Shown: in pieces, positions 16,309 to 24,909 of the stretch
How the letters are laid out: every line of letters starts with the position of its first letter
How positions within the stretch are numbered: position 1 is the stretch's first letter
NCBI GenBank assembly: GCA_003150315.1
Contig: QAML01000049.1
Location: 1 to 26,904 of the forward strand
Length of the DNA: 26,904 nt
Direction of reading: 5' to 3'
Origin: Prevotellaceae bacterium
GTDB taxonomy: Bacteria; Bacteroidota; Bacteroidia; Bacteroidales; Bacteroidaceae
Position numbers and translations under genes: made by a program
Notes under the pieces: generated by a model
The model's database searches: none
The model's input: only the letters and a program-made list of their open reading frames with translations
What the model was told of the DNA's origin: nothing

Positions 16309-16372
16309 AAACAAAAAGGTTCGCCGCCACGCTTTTGTCGGATTTTTTTCTTCCTATACGTGTCGGCGAACC
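16309..16372 (-). terminator. Terminator of the M6 protease gene, with a large loop
   Basis: Nine-base arms, GGTTCGCCG (16319-16327 on +) and CGGCGAACC (16364-16372 on +), match perfectly. On the minus strand the stem is followed by TTTTTGTTTG. The 36-base loop is unusually long for a simple terminator. Confidence 0.7.
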
Positions 16373-16396
16373 AATGATTCTGCATAATGCGCCAAA

Positions 16397-18415
16397 TTAT
16401 CTCACCATTATTTTGCGCACTCCGTTTTTGCCTTTCAATATATACACTCCCTTTTCGGGCATGTCCTTCACTTTTTCCGCCCTCACCTTTTCGGCTACCT
16501 TTATGCCAGATATGGTGAACACGTCAAACAATTCCGCATCTTCCGCATTCTTTATGTTCTCCACGCCAACGGGATTTTCAAACTCTATGCTTGACATGTC
16601 CGAATCCATATAGTCATCGGCAGTTGCGCCAACCGTTACTTTCAAGTTCTTTACGCTTTCAAAGCCGCCGATGTCGAGTGTGCAATTTTCCGTTTGCCGT
16701 GTCAGCAATGTTTTGTCCCCGTCCCAAACCGACACATTGTACGCCTTGGCATTCTCCACTGCATCCCATTGCGCAGTCAACGAAGTTACATCGGAATTGG
16801 GAATCACTTTCAGATTTTCAGGCTTGGCAAGAGTTCCCTCAGCCATGTAAAGAAACGAAACTATTCCGTTGTCCTCCGAAATGCCGGTGAGAAATTTTCC
16901 CATTCCTGCGCCTTTGTACTGCTGAAAACCCGGAACGCCGTTATCGCGAAGCACTTTATTTCCCGTAAGTCCCGGGAATAAGTCTCCCTGATAGTCTCTC
17001 GGTGCGGATTCATTCTCCGGTTTTATGTCGTTGTCCGCCGGAACATACGACATACGCCTGTGGTTTTTAACGATATTCACCGTATTTCCCATCCAGGCGG
17101 CTGCGTTGTAGTCCACATGAATCACAAACATTCCCGAACTCAGTCTTTCGGGATACCAAGCCGATGGCTGACGATTTTCGAGTATATAATATTCGCATCC
17201 GGTGGCATCGCTGTCGTTCCTTATATAATATGCGTTCTCGCTTTCGCTTCCAAGTGCGTTTATCTTCACCATCTGTTTTTCGGTTTTCAGGGTGTCAATG
17301 TCCAACCAGCCCATAAAATTCTTTTCGTATGCGCTGTATCCCATTGGCACCGTGCCGTTTTTCCAATATTGTCCGTAATCCATTATCGACCACCAGGACA
17401 TTCCCACAAGACTTGAGGAATCGTAAGTGTTATAAAAGTCGGGCAAACCGAGGAAATGCGAAAATTCATGACAGAATGTGCCTATGCCTTCTATATTATA
17501 TAATGTATCGACCTGCGCATCCGTTCTGCGTATTGTTGGAAGAAGTTCGTTCACCACCAGAAACGAATTAATCTTACCGCCGGTGAAATTTGTAATTGCG
17601 GTATAGTAACTTGCCCACACGGCATCGTCTTCCCACGAAGAGTTTTCCCCCACTCCTGCAAACACAACGCCCACAATGGGCACACCGCCTGCGGCTGTTT
17701 TATATTTCGAGAAATTTACACCCTGTTTTTCGGCAAGGTTCACGGCTTCTCTCACCATTTCGCTCACATGCGAATCGTTAGAATTTCCCACACGTGCGCC
17801 ATAGTAGGCACGCGACTTTGAAAGCGTAACCTCACACACCACATCGAACGAAGGCGAATACTTGCCGCGACTCTGAGCCACGAAATAATCGCGCACGCTT
17901 CCCGCTGCGCCGCCGCCCGAAAAGCCTTTTTCGTTAAATTGCCTGTTGAAAGTATCCACGGCATTGGTTATGGAAAAAGAAACATCGCTGAAATTCACGA
18001 GAATCACGGGATATGTAACCTCGCCCTGCGGATTATCGCTCGTTCCCAACGCTCTTGTTTCAATGGCAGCCCTGCTTGATGCCGCGAAAGCCATGAAATT
18101 CTCGCTCGTGGTTCCGTTGGCATTCAGCCAAAGTTCCTCGCTCAAACCGCGCTCATCCTCATTGTGCGCCCACACTCCCGAATCACCACTTCCGCTCACA
18201 TCAAGAGCGGACACATAGCAATAGCCGTTGCTGCCTTTCACTACCACGTAGCCGTCGGTAGTGGCAAAAAACGACCTGTACTCATCACCGCATTTAACAA
18301 TAGTGAGCAATGAACCGTCTGGTTGGCAAACCGTTTTACGCAAACGCAGGGCAGGCGAAGCAAATGCAATCGCACTCATCAAAGCAAAGACTAAAGCAAG
18401 GGATAAAGTTCTCAT
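16397..18415 (-). CDS. Secreted M6 family metalloprotease with T9SS sorting domain
   Basis: 672 residues. A signal peptide (MRTLSLALVFALMSAIAFA) starts at ATG 18415; the longer frame from 18436 begins inside the -7 box. The zinc site is HEFSHFLGLPD: His316, Glu317, His320 and Asp326 in the M6 pattern HExxHxxGxxD. A fibronectin type III-like segment follows (KPENLKVIP ... SLTAQWDAV ... AYNVSVWDG). The C-terminus (VFTISGIKV ... GVYILKGKNGVRKIMVR) is a type A T9SS sorting signal. The protein is therefore expected to cross the outer membrane by T9SS and be released or anchored at the surface. The role is likely digestion of external protein. Confidence 0.92.
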   Translation of the reverse strand: MRTLSLALVFALMSAIAFASPALRLRKTVCQPDGSLLTIVKCGDEYRSFFATTDGYVVVKGSNGYCYVSALDVSGSGDSGVWAHNEDERGLSEELWLNANGTTSENFMAFAASSRAAIETRALGTSDNPQGEVTYPVILVNFSDVSFSITNAVDTFNRQFNEKGFSGGGAAGSVRDYFVAQSRGKYSPSFDVVCEVTLSKSRAYYGARVGNSNDSHVSEMVREAVNLAEKQGVNFSKYKTAAGGVPIVGVVFAGVGENSSWEDDAVWASYYTAITNFTGGKINSFLVVNELLPTIRRTDAQVDTLYNIEGIGTFCHEFSHFLGLPDFYNTYDSSSLVGMSWWSIMDYGQYWKNGTVPMGYSAYEKNFMGWLDIDTLKTEKQMVKINALGSESENAYYIRNDSDATGCEYYILENRQPSAWYPERLSSGMFVIHVDYNAAAWMGNTVNIVKNHRRMSYVPADNDIKPENESAPRDYQGDLFPGLTGNKVLRDNGVPGFQQYKGAGMGKFLTGISEDNGIVSFLYMAEGTLAKPENLKVIPNSDVTSLTAQWDAVENAKAYNVSVWDGDKTLLTRQTENCTLDIGGFESVKNLKVTVGATADDYMDSDMSSIEFENPVGVENIKNAEDAELFDVFTISGIKVAEKVRAEKVKDMPEKGVYILKGKNGVRKIMVR

Positions 18416-18433
18416 ATAAACATGTTTTGCTCG

Positions 18434-18462
18434 CAAAGGTAATGAATTTTATCCAAAAACAA
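18434..18462 (-). promoter_or_regulatory. Promoter of the M6 protease gene (TACCTTTG)
   Basis: TACCTTTG (18441-18434 on the minus strand) is a perfect -7 box. TTG occurs at 18462-18460 (18 bp upstream) and again at 18456-18454 (12 bp upstream). The start codon lies 18 bases beyond the box, which decides the start at 18415. Confidence 0.65.
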
Positions 18463-18570
18463 TAATCCAAATGCACAGCCGTACCACGCTATGCCAAAAT
18501 ACGGGAAAGCCACCTCTTACCCCTTTCAAACGAGCGCAAAATGTCTTCAAAATGCCCTCAAAAAACCGCC

Positions 18571-18710
18571 CTTTATAAAACATTGTTTATCAGATATTTG
18601 AAAAGACGAAAAATACAAGGCACTTATTTTGAAATATAAGGCACATATTTTAAAATATATGCCTTGTATTTTTTACGATAAGCCATATGTTTTTTTCGGG
18701 GTACGGAAAA
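18571..18710 (-). repeat. Intergenic 21-bp-unit palindromic element, copy 5
   Basis: On the plus strand the sites start at 18613 (ATACAAGGCACTTAT), 18634 (ATATAAGGCACATAT) and 18655 (inverted ATATATGCCTTGTAT). The arms are swapped as in copy 3: CATTGTTTATCAGATATTTG on the left, ATAAGCCATATG with a T-run and CGGGG on the right. This is minus orientation. It lies between the divergent M6 and RNA/sppA promoters, so it is not at a gene end. Confidence 0.87.
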
Positions 18711-18900
18711 TCGTGTTTTTATGGCGCATCTTTTGCGTTTTTCTCGCGCTGCATTTTTCGTTTTTAATGATACTGATGTTTTCTTTCCGCCCTGACGCAC
18801 AATTTTTACTTTTACACGCACTCTAAACCCGCATTGCGGGGCATGCAAAACCTGTTTTTTCTGACAAAAATCGCATTTTCGCAAAAAATTTTCTTTTTTG
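18711..18900. other. Intergenic stretch with no gene seen
   Basis: T-rich on the plus strand. A short hairpin CCCGC/GCGGG (18828-18840) has no T-run. No coding or RNA feature can be supported before the promoter at 18903. Confidence 0.4.
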
Positions 18901-18902
18901 CT

Positions 18903-18933
18903 ATTGTCATTTGAATTATTGTTTGTAGTTTTG
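18903..18933 (+). promoter_or_regulatory. Strong Bacteroidetes-type promoter of a small RNA
   Basis: TAGTTTTG at 18926-18933 matches TAnnTTTG. ATTG at 18903-18906 lies 19 bp upstream and TTTG at 18910-18913 lies 12 bp upstream. No start codon with a credible frame follows. Confidence 0.7.
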
Positions 18934-18939
18934 TGATTA

Positions 18940-19086
18940 GAAAAAGGGAAATATGCTGTCCGGGGGTTAGGAAACCCACGGATTCAGCAGGCAAAACTTG
19001 CGAAAGCATTGAAAACTTCCCCGATTCGTAAAACAGAATACACTTCCGCTCCCAAAGGAGCCGGGTATAGGACATAAATTTTTTTG
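18940..19086 (+). ncRNA. Structured small RNA candidate, possibly the Bacteroidales 6S-like RNA
   Basis: About 145 nt from the predicted start near 18940 to a T-run at 19079-19085. The ends pair: AAATATG(C)TGTCC (about 18949-18961) with GGACATAAATTT (19070-19081), with one bulge and one mismatch. Internal helices seen are GGGTT/AACCC (18964-18977), GCAA/TTGC (18991-19001) and CCGCTCC/GGAG(C)CGG (19046-19064). There is no open frame with gene-like features. A dedicated promoter, a closing stem and a T-run mark a stand-alone RNA. The size and closing stem fit the Bacteroidales-1/6S type, but I cannot confirm the family by eye. It could instead be an unrelated sRNA. Confidence 0.6.
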
Positions 19087-19103
19087 TTTTATTTAGTACT
19101 TGT

Positions 19104-19160
19104 GGACTGGGTATTAAGTTAGTCTGTGAAGATAGGCTTGCATATTTCAGTCCTTTTTTT
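19104..19160 (+). terminator. Long bulged hairpin with T-run upstream of sppA
   Basis: GGACTG (19104-19109) pairs with CAGTCC (19148-19153), directly followed by seven T. Inside, AGTCT pairs with AGGCT (one T-G wobble) around a small loop. The form suits a terminator for RNA reading through from 18940, or a second small RNA. Confidence 0.65.
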
Positions 19161-19198
19161 GTGTCCGTACACTAAAACATCGCAAGGCTGCATTTGTC

Positions 19199-19220
19199 TT
19201 GCGCAAAAAACTTAAATTTG
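19199..19220 (+). promoter_or_regulatory. sppA operon promoter (TAAATTTG)
   Basis: TAAATTTG at 19213-19220 is a perfect -7 box. TTG at 19199-19201 lies 11 bp upstream and TTTG at 19193-19196 lies 16 bp upstream. The ATG at 19244 follows 23 bases later, which rules out the longer frame starting at 19199. Confidence 0.65.
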
Positions 19221-19243
19221 CATGGAATAAACGTAAAATCACA

Positions 19244-21010
19244 ATGAAAAAGTTTCTGTTGAATGTTTTGAGTTCGGCAGCGGGCGTTTTTCTCGCTGCT
19301 TCAATAGTTGTCATAGTATTCACCGTGCTGTTAATATCGGCTGCCGCAAGCATGGGAGGGCAATCGCCGGCAAACGTAGAGCCTCACTCGGTGCTGCGAA
19401 TTGATTTGGAAGGTGTATTGTCCGAGCGTTCGCAAGACTCACCCCTTACAAGTTTCGGCATGGACGTTCCGGCAGCCAATCTGGAAGATATAATCAGCTC
19501 CATAAAAGTGGCAAAAGCCAATTCAAACATCGACGGAATATATATAAATGCAGGTGCTGTGTCGGCAAACCCGGCAAGCTTGCAGGAAATACGTCGCGCC
19601 CTGACAGATTTTCGCAAGTCAGGGAAATTTGTGGTTAGCTACGCCGGCACTTACACTCAGGGCGCATATTATGTTTGCTCCGCAGCATCGAAGATTATTC
19701 TCAATCCCATTGGCGAACTTGAATGGCGCGGCATGGGCGGAGAAATGATGTTCTATAAGGATTTGCTTAAGAAAATAGGAGTGGAAATGCAGATTGTAAA
19801 GGTAGGCACTTACAAAAGTGCGGTAGAACCTTACACGGCAACGGAGATGTCAGATGCCAACAGGGAACAAGTTACGCAATACATCACAAACATTTGGAAC
19901 AACATAAAGAAAGAAGTGTCGGCTTCGAGAAACATTCCTGTCGACAAGCTTAACGCACTTGCCGACATGTACATGGCTTTGAAAAGTCCTAAGGAAGTGC
20001 TCGGTTCAAAACTCATAGACAAACTTGCATACGAGGACGATGCTCTTGCAGAAGTAGCCAAGCTTTCGGGAAAAGACGACATTGACGATTTGAAATTCGT
20101 TCGCCCCTCTGCCTTAGCCCCCATTGCCGCAAGCAAAACCGACGGAGGTGAAATTGCAGTGTATTACGCCTGCGGAAACATTGTGAGCGGCGCAACTGAG
20201 AGCGGGATGTTTAAGAATGCAATAGTTGCCGATGAAATAATACCCGACCTTGAAGATTTGAGAAAAGACAAAGACGTAAAAGCTGTGGTTTTGCGCATAA
20301 ACTCGGGCGGCGGAAGCGCGTATGCGTCCGAGCAGATATGGCACGGAATCAAAAAGCTTGCCGCCCAAAAGCCCGTGATTGTTTCAATGGGCGATATGGC
20401 GGCTTCGGGAGCTTATTACATGAGCAGCGCAGCGCAATATATAGTGGCGGAACCCACTACGCTGACGGGAAGTATTGGCATTTTTGCCATGATTCCCGAT
20501 GTGAGTGGTCTGATGAAAGACAAACTCGGAATAAAATTTGATGGTGTGAAGACCAATGCCCACTCCGACTTTTTCTCAACCTCCCGCCCGTTCAACGCTG
20601 AGGAGAAAGCCATGCTTCAAAGCTATGTGGACCGTGGCTACGACCTTTTCACAACGCGCGTTGCCCAAGGCAGAAAAATTTCAAAGCAACAGGTCAACAA
20701 AATAGCCCAAGGCAGAGTGTGGACAGGCGAAGATGCTCTGAAAATAAAGCTTGTGGACAAACTCGGAAACCTTGACGATGCCGTGGCAGTGGCTGCAAAA
20801 CGCGCAGGCCTCAAGGAGTATCACGAAGTTCACTATCCCGTAGCAAAAGTTTGGTGGGAAAAGATTCTGGATTCGCAAATGCAGGATTACACCGACGCCC
20901 AACTGCGCAGCTATCTCGGGGAACTTTACCCTGCTGTCTCGCTTTTGAAAAACATTGACAAACGCGACAAAGTGCAGGCACTGATTCCGTTCACCCCTGT
21001 CATAAGATAA
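19244..21010 (+). CDS. sppA: Signal peptide peptidase SppA, long (67K) type
   Basis: 588 residues, the double-domain length. An N-terminal membrane anchor (AAGVFLAASIVVIVFTVLLIS) is followed by two S49 domains. The catalytic Lys191 is in the first domain (TYKSAVEPY) and the nucleophile Ser388 in the second (MAASGAYYMS), as in the E. coli enzyme, where the two act together across subunits. It degrades cut signal peptides at the inner membrane. lpxK starts eight bases after the stop, so it leads a sppA-lpxK-punA-thiL run. Confidence 0.95.
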   Translation: MKKFLLNVLSSAAGVFLAASIVVIVFTVLLISAAASMGGQSPANVEPHSVLRIDLEGVLSERSQDSPLTSFGMDVPAANLEDIISSIKVAKANSNIDGIYINAGAVSANPASLQEIRRALTDFRKSGKFVVSYAGTYTQGAYYVCSAASKIILNPIGELEWRGMGGEMMFYKDLLKKIGVEMQIVKVGTYKSAVEPYTATEMSDANREQVTQYITNIWNNIKKEVSASRNIPVDKLNALADMYMALKSPKEVLGSKLIDKLAYEDDALAEVAKLSGKDDIDDLKFVRPSALAPIAASKTDGGEIAVYYACGNIVSGATESGMFKNAIVADEIIPDLEDLRKDKDVKAVVLRINSGGGSAYASEQIWHGIKKLAAQKPVIVSMGDMAASGAYYMSSAAQYIVAEPTTLTGSIGIFAMIPDVSGLMKDKLGIKFDGVKTNAHSDFFSTSRPFNAEEKAMLQSYVDRGYDLFTTRVAQGRKISKQQVNKIAQGRVWTGEDALKIKLVDKLGNLDDAVAVAAKRAGLKEYHEVHYPVAKVWWEKILDSQMQDYTDAQLRSYLGELYPAVSLLKNIDKRDKVQALIPFTPVIR

Positions 21011-21018
21011 GGCTCGCA

Positions 21019-22095
21019 ATGAACATTCCCGGAAAAAACATACGCAACTTGCTCATTCCCGTGTCGTGGATTTACGGTGCGGCAACAGGTGTGCGCAATT
21101 TTTTGTTTGACCGGGGCATAATAAAATCTCAAGAATTCCCCATTCCGATTATTTGCGTGGGAAATCTGACCGTCGGAGGCACGGGCAAGACCCCTCACGT
21201 GGAATACATTCTCGGAATCATAGGCAACAAAGCGGAAACGGCAGTCGTTAGTCGAGGATACAGACGAAAGACAAAGGGGATGATTATAGCCACGCCCCAA
21301 TCTTCCGCCGACGAAATAGGCGATGAACCGTTTCAGATAAAGACACGCTTCTCCGAAGTACGTCTTGTGGCAGATGCCAACCGCATTGAGGCTATAGAAT
21401 ATCTGTTGCAAAAGGAAATAAAACCCGCCGTGAACGCAATTGTTCTTGACGACGCTTTCCAGCACAGGTATGTAAAAGCGGGAATGAACATAATGCTTAG
21501 CGATTACAGCCGACCCGTTTATGACGACAGGCTTTTGCCTGCAGGACTTCTCCGTGAAAGTTTTTCACAACGCCGACGCGCCAACGTCGTAATAGTAACA
21601 AAGTGCCCCGCAAACCTATCCGTGGAAGAGAGAAAAAGCATTTCAAAGAAACTTTCTCTGTTGCCACATCAGCAATTATTCTTCTCGACAATGGTTTACG
21701 GCACACCGTATAACATATTTACGCAAGAAGAGAAACCGATGAGGGAGCTTGCGGAAAACAAACGCAGAATCGTAGCCATGGCAGGCATTGCCAACCCCGC
21801 GCCGTTCTTTAACGAAATAGAGAAATACGGATGCCCCGTGGTTCGCAAGCCATTCCCCGACCACCATAACTTTTCAAAAGAAGATTTGGAGGGTTTCAAA
21901 GCATTTGTTTCCTCTCCCGACACGGCAATAATAACTACCGAAAAGGACGCTGCGCGTTTGCAATCGTTCAAAAAGCTTTGGAACGAAGAACAAAAGGCGC
22001 GGATTTACGCACTTCCCATAAAAGTGGAGTTTCTTTTCGGAGAAAAAGATAAGTTTAACAAGATAATTTCGAACTATGTCGGACAAAATAAATGA
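21019..22095 (+). CDS. lpxK: Tetraacyldisaccharide 4'-kinase (lipid A synthesis)
   Basis: 358 residues. LpxK phosphorylates the 4' position of the lipid A disaccharide at the inner membrane, using ATP. The P-loop is GGTGKT at 53-58 (in VGNLTVGGTGKTPH). VVSRGYRRKT, GDEPFQIKTR, DDAFQHRYV and FPDHHNFSKEDL follow as expected for the family. The N-terminal helix (NLLIPVSWIYGAATGVRNFLF) is the membrane contact. The last 20 bp overlap the start of punA. This gene shows that the organism makes lipid A. Confidence 0.95.
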   Translation: MNIPGKNIRNLLIPVSWIYGAATGVRNFLFDRGIIKSQEFPIPIICVGNLTVGGTGKTPHVEYILGIIGNKAETAVVSRGYRRKTKGMIIATPQSSADEIGDEPFQIKTRFSEVRLVADANRIEAIEYLLQKEIKPAVNAIVLDDAFQHRYVKAGMNIMLSDYSRPVYDDRLLPAGLLRESFSQRRRANVVIVTKCPANLSVEERKSISKKLSLLPHQQLFFSTMVYGTPYNIFTQEEKPMRELAENKRRIVAMAGIANPAPFFNEIEKYGCPVVRKPFPDHHNFSKEDLEGFKAFVSSPDTAIITTEKDAARLQSFKKLWNEEQKARIYALPIKVEFLFGEKDKFNKIISNYVGQNK

Positions 22096-22879
22096 AACAG
22101 CGGCATTCCTTGCCCCGTATGTCAAAGGAAAAACCCAAACAGCAGTAATTCTCGGCTCCGGTCTCGGGAAACTTGCCGCCGAAATAAAGACAATAAAAGA
22201 ATGGGAGTACAAAGATATTCCCAATTTTCCCGTATCAACAGTGGAAGGACACGCAGGAAAACTGATATTAGGCATACTCGGCAAAACATGCGTGTTGGCA
22301 ATGGACGGAAGATTCCATTATTACGAGGGATATTCCATGAAAGAAGTAACATTCCCCATAAGAGTTTTCGGAGCTTTGGGAATAACAGATTTATATGTGA
22401 GTAACGCCGCCGGAGGAACTAATCCGGAATTTCACGCAGGCGACCTTATGATAATCACAGACCATATAAATTTTATGCCGGAGCATCCTCTGCGCGGCAA
22501 AAACCTGCCTTGCGGTCCGCGTTTCCCAGATATGAGCGAAGCTTACAATCATAATCTCATAAAGAAAGCAGACACTATTGCCGAAGAGCTTGACATTAAA
22601 CTGCAACACGGAGTTTATCTCGCCAATTCGGGACCTACTTACGAAACTCCTGCAGAATATAAAATGTATCGCCTGTTTGGTGCGGACGCTGTGGGAATGA
22701 GTACCGTTCCCGAGGTAATTGTGGCTCATCATCAGGGAATGCGTGTATTCGGCATCAGTGTTATTACAAACGTTCCCTCGAATGCCACCGCCGAAACCTC
22801 ACACGAGGAAGTGCAACAGGCAGCTGCGGGCGCAGAGCCCAAGATGTCGGAACTTCTGAAACGGATGATAAACGATTAA
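22076..22879 (+). CDS. punA: Purine nucleoside phosphorylase, trimeric type
   Basis: 267 residues. It cleaves inosine and guanosine with phosphate in purine salvage, in the cytoplasm. Motifs are GSGLG near 28, HAGKLILG, FHYYEGYSM, SNAAGGTNP, NSGPTYETPAEY, VGMSTVPEVIVAHHQG and the ITNVPS segment. The Asn in ITN marks preference for 6-oxopurines in this family. The start codon lies inside the end of lpxK (20-bp overlap), so the two are translationally linked. thiL follows after 52 bp. Confidence 0.94.
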   Translation: MSDKINETAAFLAPYVKGKTQTAVILGSGLGKLAAEIKTIKEWEYKDIPNFPVSTVEGHAGKLILGILGKTCVLAMDGRFHYYEGYSMKEVTFPIRVFGALGITDLYVSNAAGGTNPEFHAGDLMIITDHINFMPEHPLRGKNLPCGPRFPDMSEAYNHNLIKKADTIAEELDIKLQHGVYLANSGPTYETPAEYKMYRLFGADAVGMSTVPEVIVAHHQGMRVFGISVITNVPSNATAETSHEEVQQAAAGAEPKMSELLKRMIND

Positions 22880-22931
22880 GAAGCCGCATCTTTACGCAAA
22901 ATACATAAAACGCTAAAAACTTATTTGATTA

Positions 22932-23999
22932 ATGGCAAGAACTGAGATTTCTACACTCGGAGAATTCGGACTTATCAAGCACCTCTCCAAAGATATTACC
23001 CCCAAGAACGATTCCACAGAAAAAGGTATAGGCGATGATTGCGCCGTTTTGCATTATCCCGACAGCCAGGTGCTCGTTACTTCCGACATGCTCCTGGAAG
23101 GCGTACACTTTGATCTGACATATATGCCGCTAAAACACCTTGGCTACAAAGCTGCTGTGGAAAACATTTCTGATATATGCGCCATGAACGGCACTCCGCA
23201 GCAAATGATTGTGGACTTAGGCATCGGCAGGAGATTTTGCATTGAGAACATCGATGAACTTTACAGCGGAATTCGTCTGGCATGCGACCGCTACGGTGTG
23301 GACATTGTTGGCGGAGACACTACATCCTCTTATACCGGTCTTTCAATTGCCATAACTTGCATTGGGAGCGGGAAACGCGATGAGATTGTCTATCGCGGCG
23401 GTGCCAAAGAGAATGATCTTATATGCGTAAGCGGTAATCTTGGCGCGGCTTACATGGGTCTTCAACTTCTTGAGCGTGAAAAAGCGATTTTTGAAGAACA
23501 AAGCGCAAAAGCAGACACTGCAGAGAAAAGAATGGCGGTTCAGCAGCCGGATTTTTCGGGACATGAATATCTTATAGAGCGTCAACTTAAGCCCGAAGCA
23601 AGAAAAGACATCATCGACAACCTGAAAAAAGCAGGCATAAAGCCTACCGCGATGATTGATATTTCAGACGGACTTTCTTCGGAGCTTATGCACATTTGCG
23701 AAAATAGTAATACGGGATGCCGCATCTATGAAGAAAGGATTCCTATTGATTATCAAACCTCTTCGCTCGCAGAAGATTTTCACATTGCCCCTGTTACGGC
23801 AGCTCTTAACGGAGGCGAGGACTACGAACTACTGTTTACCGTACCGCTTTCCTGTCATGAAATGATTATGGAGGTAGAAGACGTGCATGTCATAGGCAAC
23901 ATCACGGCAGCAGGAGCAGGAAAAACTCTCGTAACACGCGACGGAGCGGAATTCGAACTGAAAGCCCAAGGCTGGAATCCGCTTGCAGAAAAGGAATAA
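22932..23999 (+). CDS. thiL: Thiamine-monophosphate kinase
   Basis: 355 residues. It converts thiamine monophosphate to the active diphosphate with ATP. Visible motifs are GIGDDCAVL (32-40, metal binding), TSDMLLEGVHFD, NISDICAMNG, GGDTTSS, DISDGLSSEL and NGGEDYELLF. An insert of about 30 residues (EREKAIFEEQ ... FSGHEYL) before KPEARKDI is charged and probably a surface loop. It is the last gene of the run, with a strong terminator 31 bp downstream. Confidence 0.94.
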   Translation: MARTEISTLGEFGLIKHLSKDITPKNDSTEKGIGDDCAVLHYPDSQVLVTSDMLLEGVHFDLTYMPLKHLGYKAAVENISDICAMNGTPQQMIVDLGIGRRFCIENIDELYSGIRLACDRYGVDIVGGDTTSSYTGLSIAITCIGSGKRDEIVYRGGAKENDLICVSGNLGAAYMGLQLLEREKAIFEEQSAKADTAEKRMAVQQPDFSGHEYLIERQLKPEARKDIIDNLKKAGIKPTAMIDISDGLSSELMHICENSNTGCRIYEERIPIDYQTSSLAEDFHIAPVTAALNGGEDYELLFTVPLSCHEMIMEVEDVHVIGNITAAGAGKTLVTRDGAEFELKAQGWNPLAEKE

Positions 24000-24030
24000 T
24001 CCGATAATTTTCCTTCACAAGGTTCACCAT

Positions 24031-24060
24031 AAAACCGCCATGTTTGTCATGGCGGTTTTT
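24031..24060 (+). terminator. Rho-independent terminator after thiL
   Basis: AAAACCGCCATG (24031-24042) and CATGGCGGTTTT (24048-24059) form a perfect 12-bp stem around TTTGT. A T-run follows. A -7-like TAATTTAG at 24137-24144, one base off consensus, probably starts pyrH. Confidence 0.95.
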
Positions 24061-24167
24061 GTTTGTCATCATGCGCCACACGTCTCACTTCGCCCACATT
24101 TCTTGCGTTCTGCATGTCGCTTCCACAGATTTTCCGTAATTTAGCACCGCAATAAATAAACACGATT

Positions 24168-24878
24168 ATGGCAAAATTCAAAAGAATACTCTTAAAGCTC
24201 AGCGGCGAAAGCCTTATGGGCGAACAGCATTACGGAATAGACGTTAACCATCTCAACGAATATGCGCAGCAAATCAAGGCTGCGCTCGAAAGCGGAGTGG
24301 AAATAGGAATAGTAATAGGCGGAGGAAACATATTCCGTGGCTTGAGCGGAGCCGGCAAAGGCTTCGACCGTGTAAAAGGCGACCAAATGGGAATGTGCGC
24401 AACGGTCATAAATTCTCTGGCATTAAGCAGTGCCCTCGGAGCAATAGGCGTGGACGCAAGAGTGTTGACTGCAATAAGAATGGAACCCATAGGAGAATTT
24501 TACAACAAGTGGAAAGCCATAGAATATATGGGGCAGGGCAAAGTGGTAATCATGTCTGCGGGCACGGGCAACCCCTACTTCACCACCGACACGGGTTCAG
24601 CACTTCGCGGCATTGAAATAGAGGCAGACGTTATGCTTAAAGGCACTCGCGTTGACGGAGTTTACACCGCCGACCCCGAGAAAGATAAAACCGCCACCAA
24701 GTTCAACGAAATTTCCTTTGACGAAGTTTACACACGCGGTCTGCGAATCATGGATCTCACAGCCACCGCCCTCTGCAAAGAAAACAACCTTCCCGTTTAT
24801 GTGTTCAACATGGACGTGAACGGAAACCTTGCAAAAGTTCTCAAAGGCGAACCCGTGGGAACTCTCGTGCACAATTAA
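24168..24878 (+). CDS. pyrH: UMP kinase
   Basis: 236 residues, typical length. It makes UDP from UMP in pyrimidine synthesis. The amino acid kinase-family motifs are all present: LLKLSGESLMG near 8-18, IGGGNIFRG, the TGNPYFTTDTGSALRGIEIEADVMLKG region split over 130-160, and DGVYTADPEKD. It lies between the thiL terminator and the lactonase gene, which starts 31 bp after its stop, so those two may be co-transcribed. Confidence 0.96.
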   Translation: MAKFKRILLKLSGESLMGEQHYGIDVNHLNEYAQQIKAALESGVEIGIVIGGGNIFRGLSGAGKGFDRVKGDQMGMCATVINSLALSSALGAIGVDARVLTAIRMEPIGEFYNKWKAIEYMGQGKVVIMSAGTGNPYFTTDTGSALRGIEIEADVMLKGTRVDGVYTADPEKDKTATKFNEISFDEVYTRGLRIMDLTATALCKENNLPVYVFNMDVNGNLAKVLKGEPVGTLVHN

Positions 24879-24909
24879 TACGACATATCAATTTAATATC
24901 ATCGCAAAC

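Noticed and set aside
18812..19075. An 87-residue frame on the minus strand
   Set aside because: It is antisense to the structured RNA and contains no promoter-linked start or known motif.
18940..19086. RNase P RNA, tmRNA or SRP RNA at this locus
   Set aside because: Too short for RNase P or tmRNA, and the conserved SRP core (GGAAGGAAGCAGC type) is absent.
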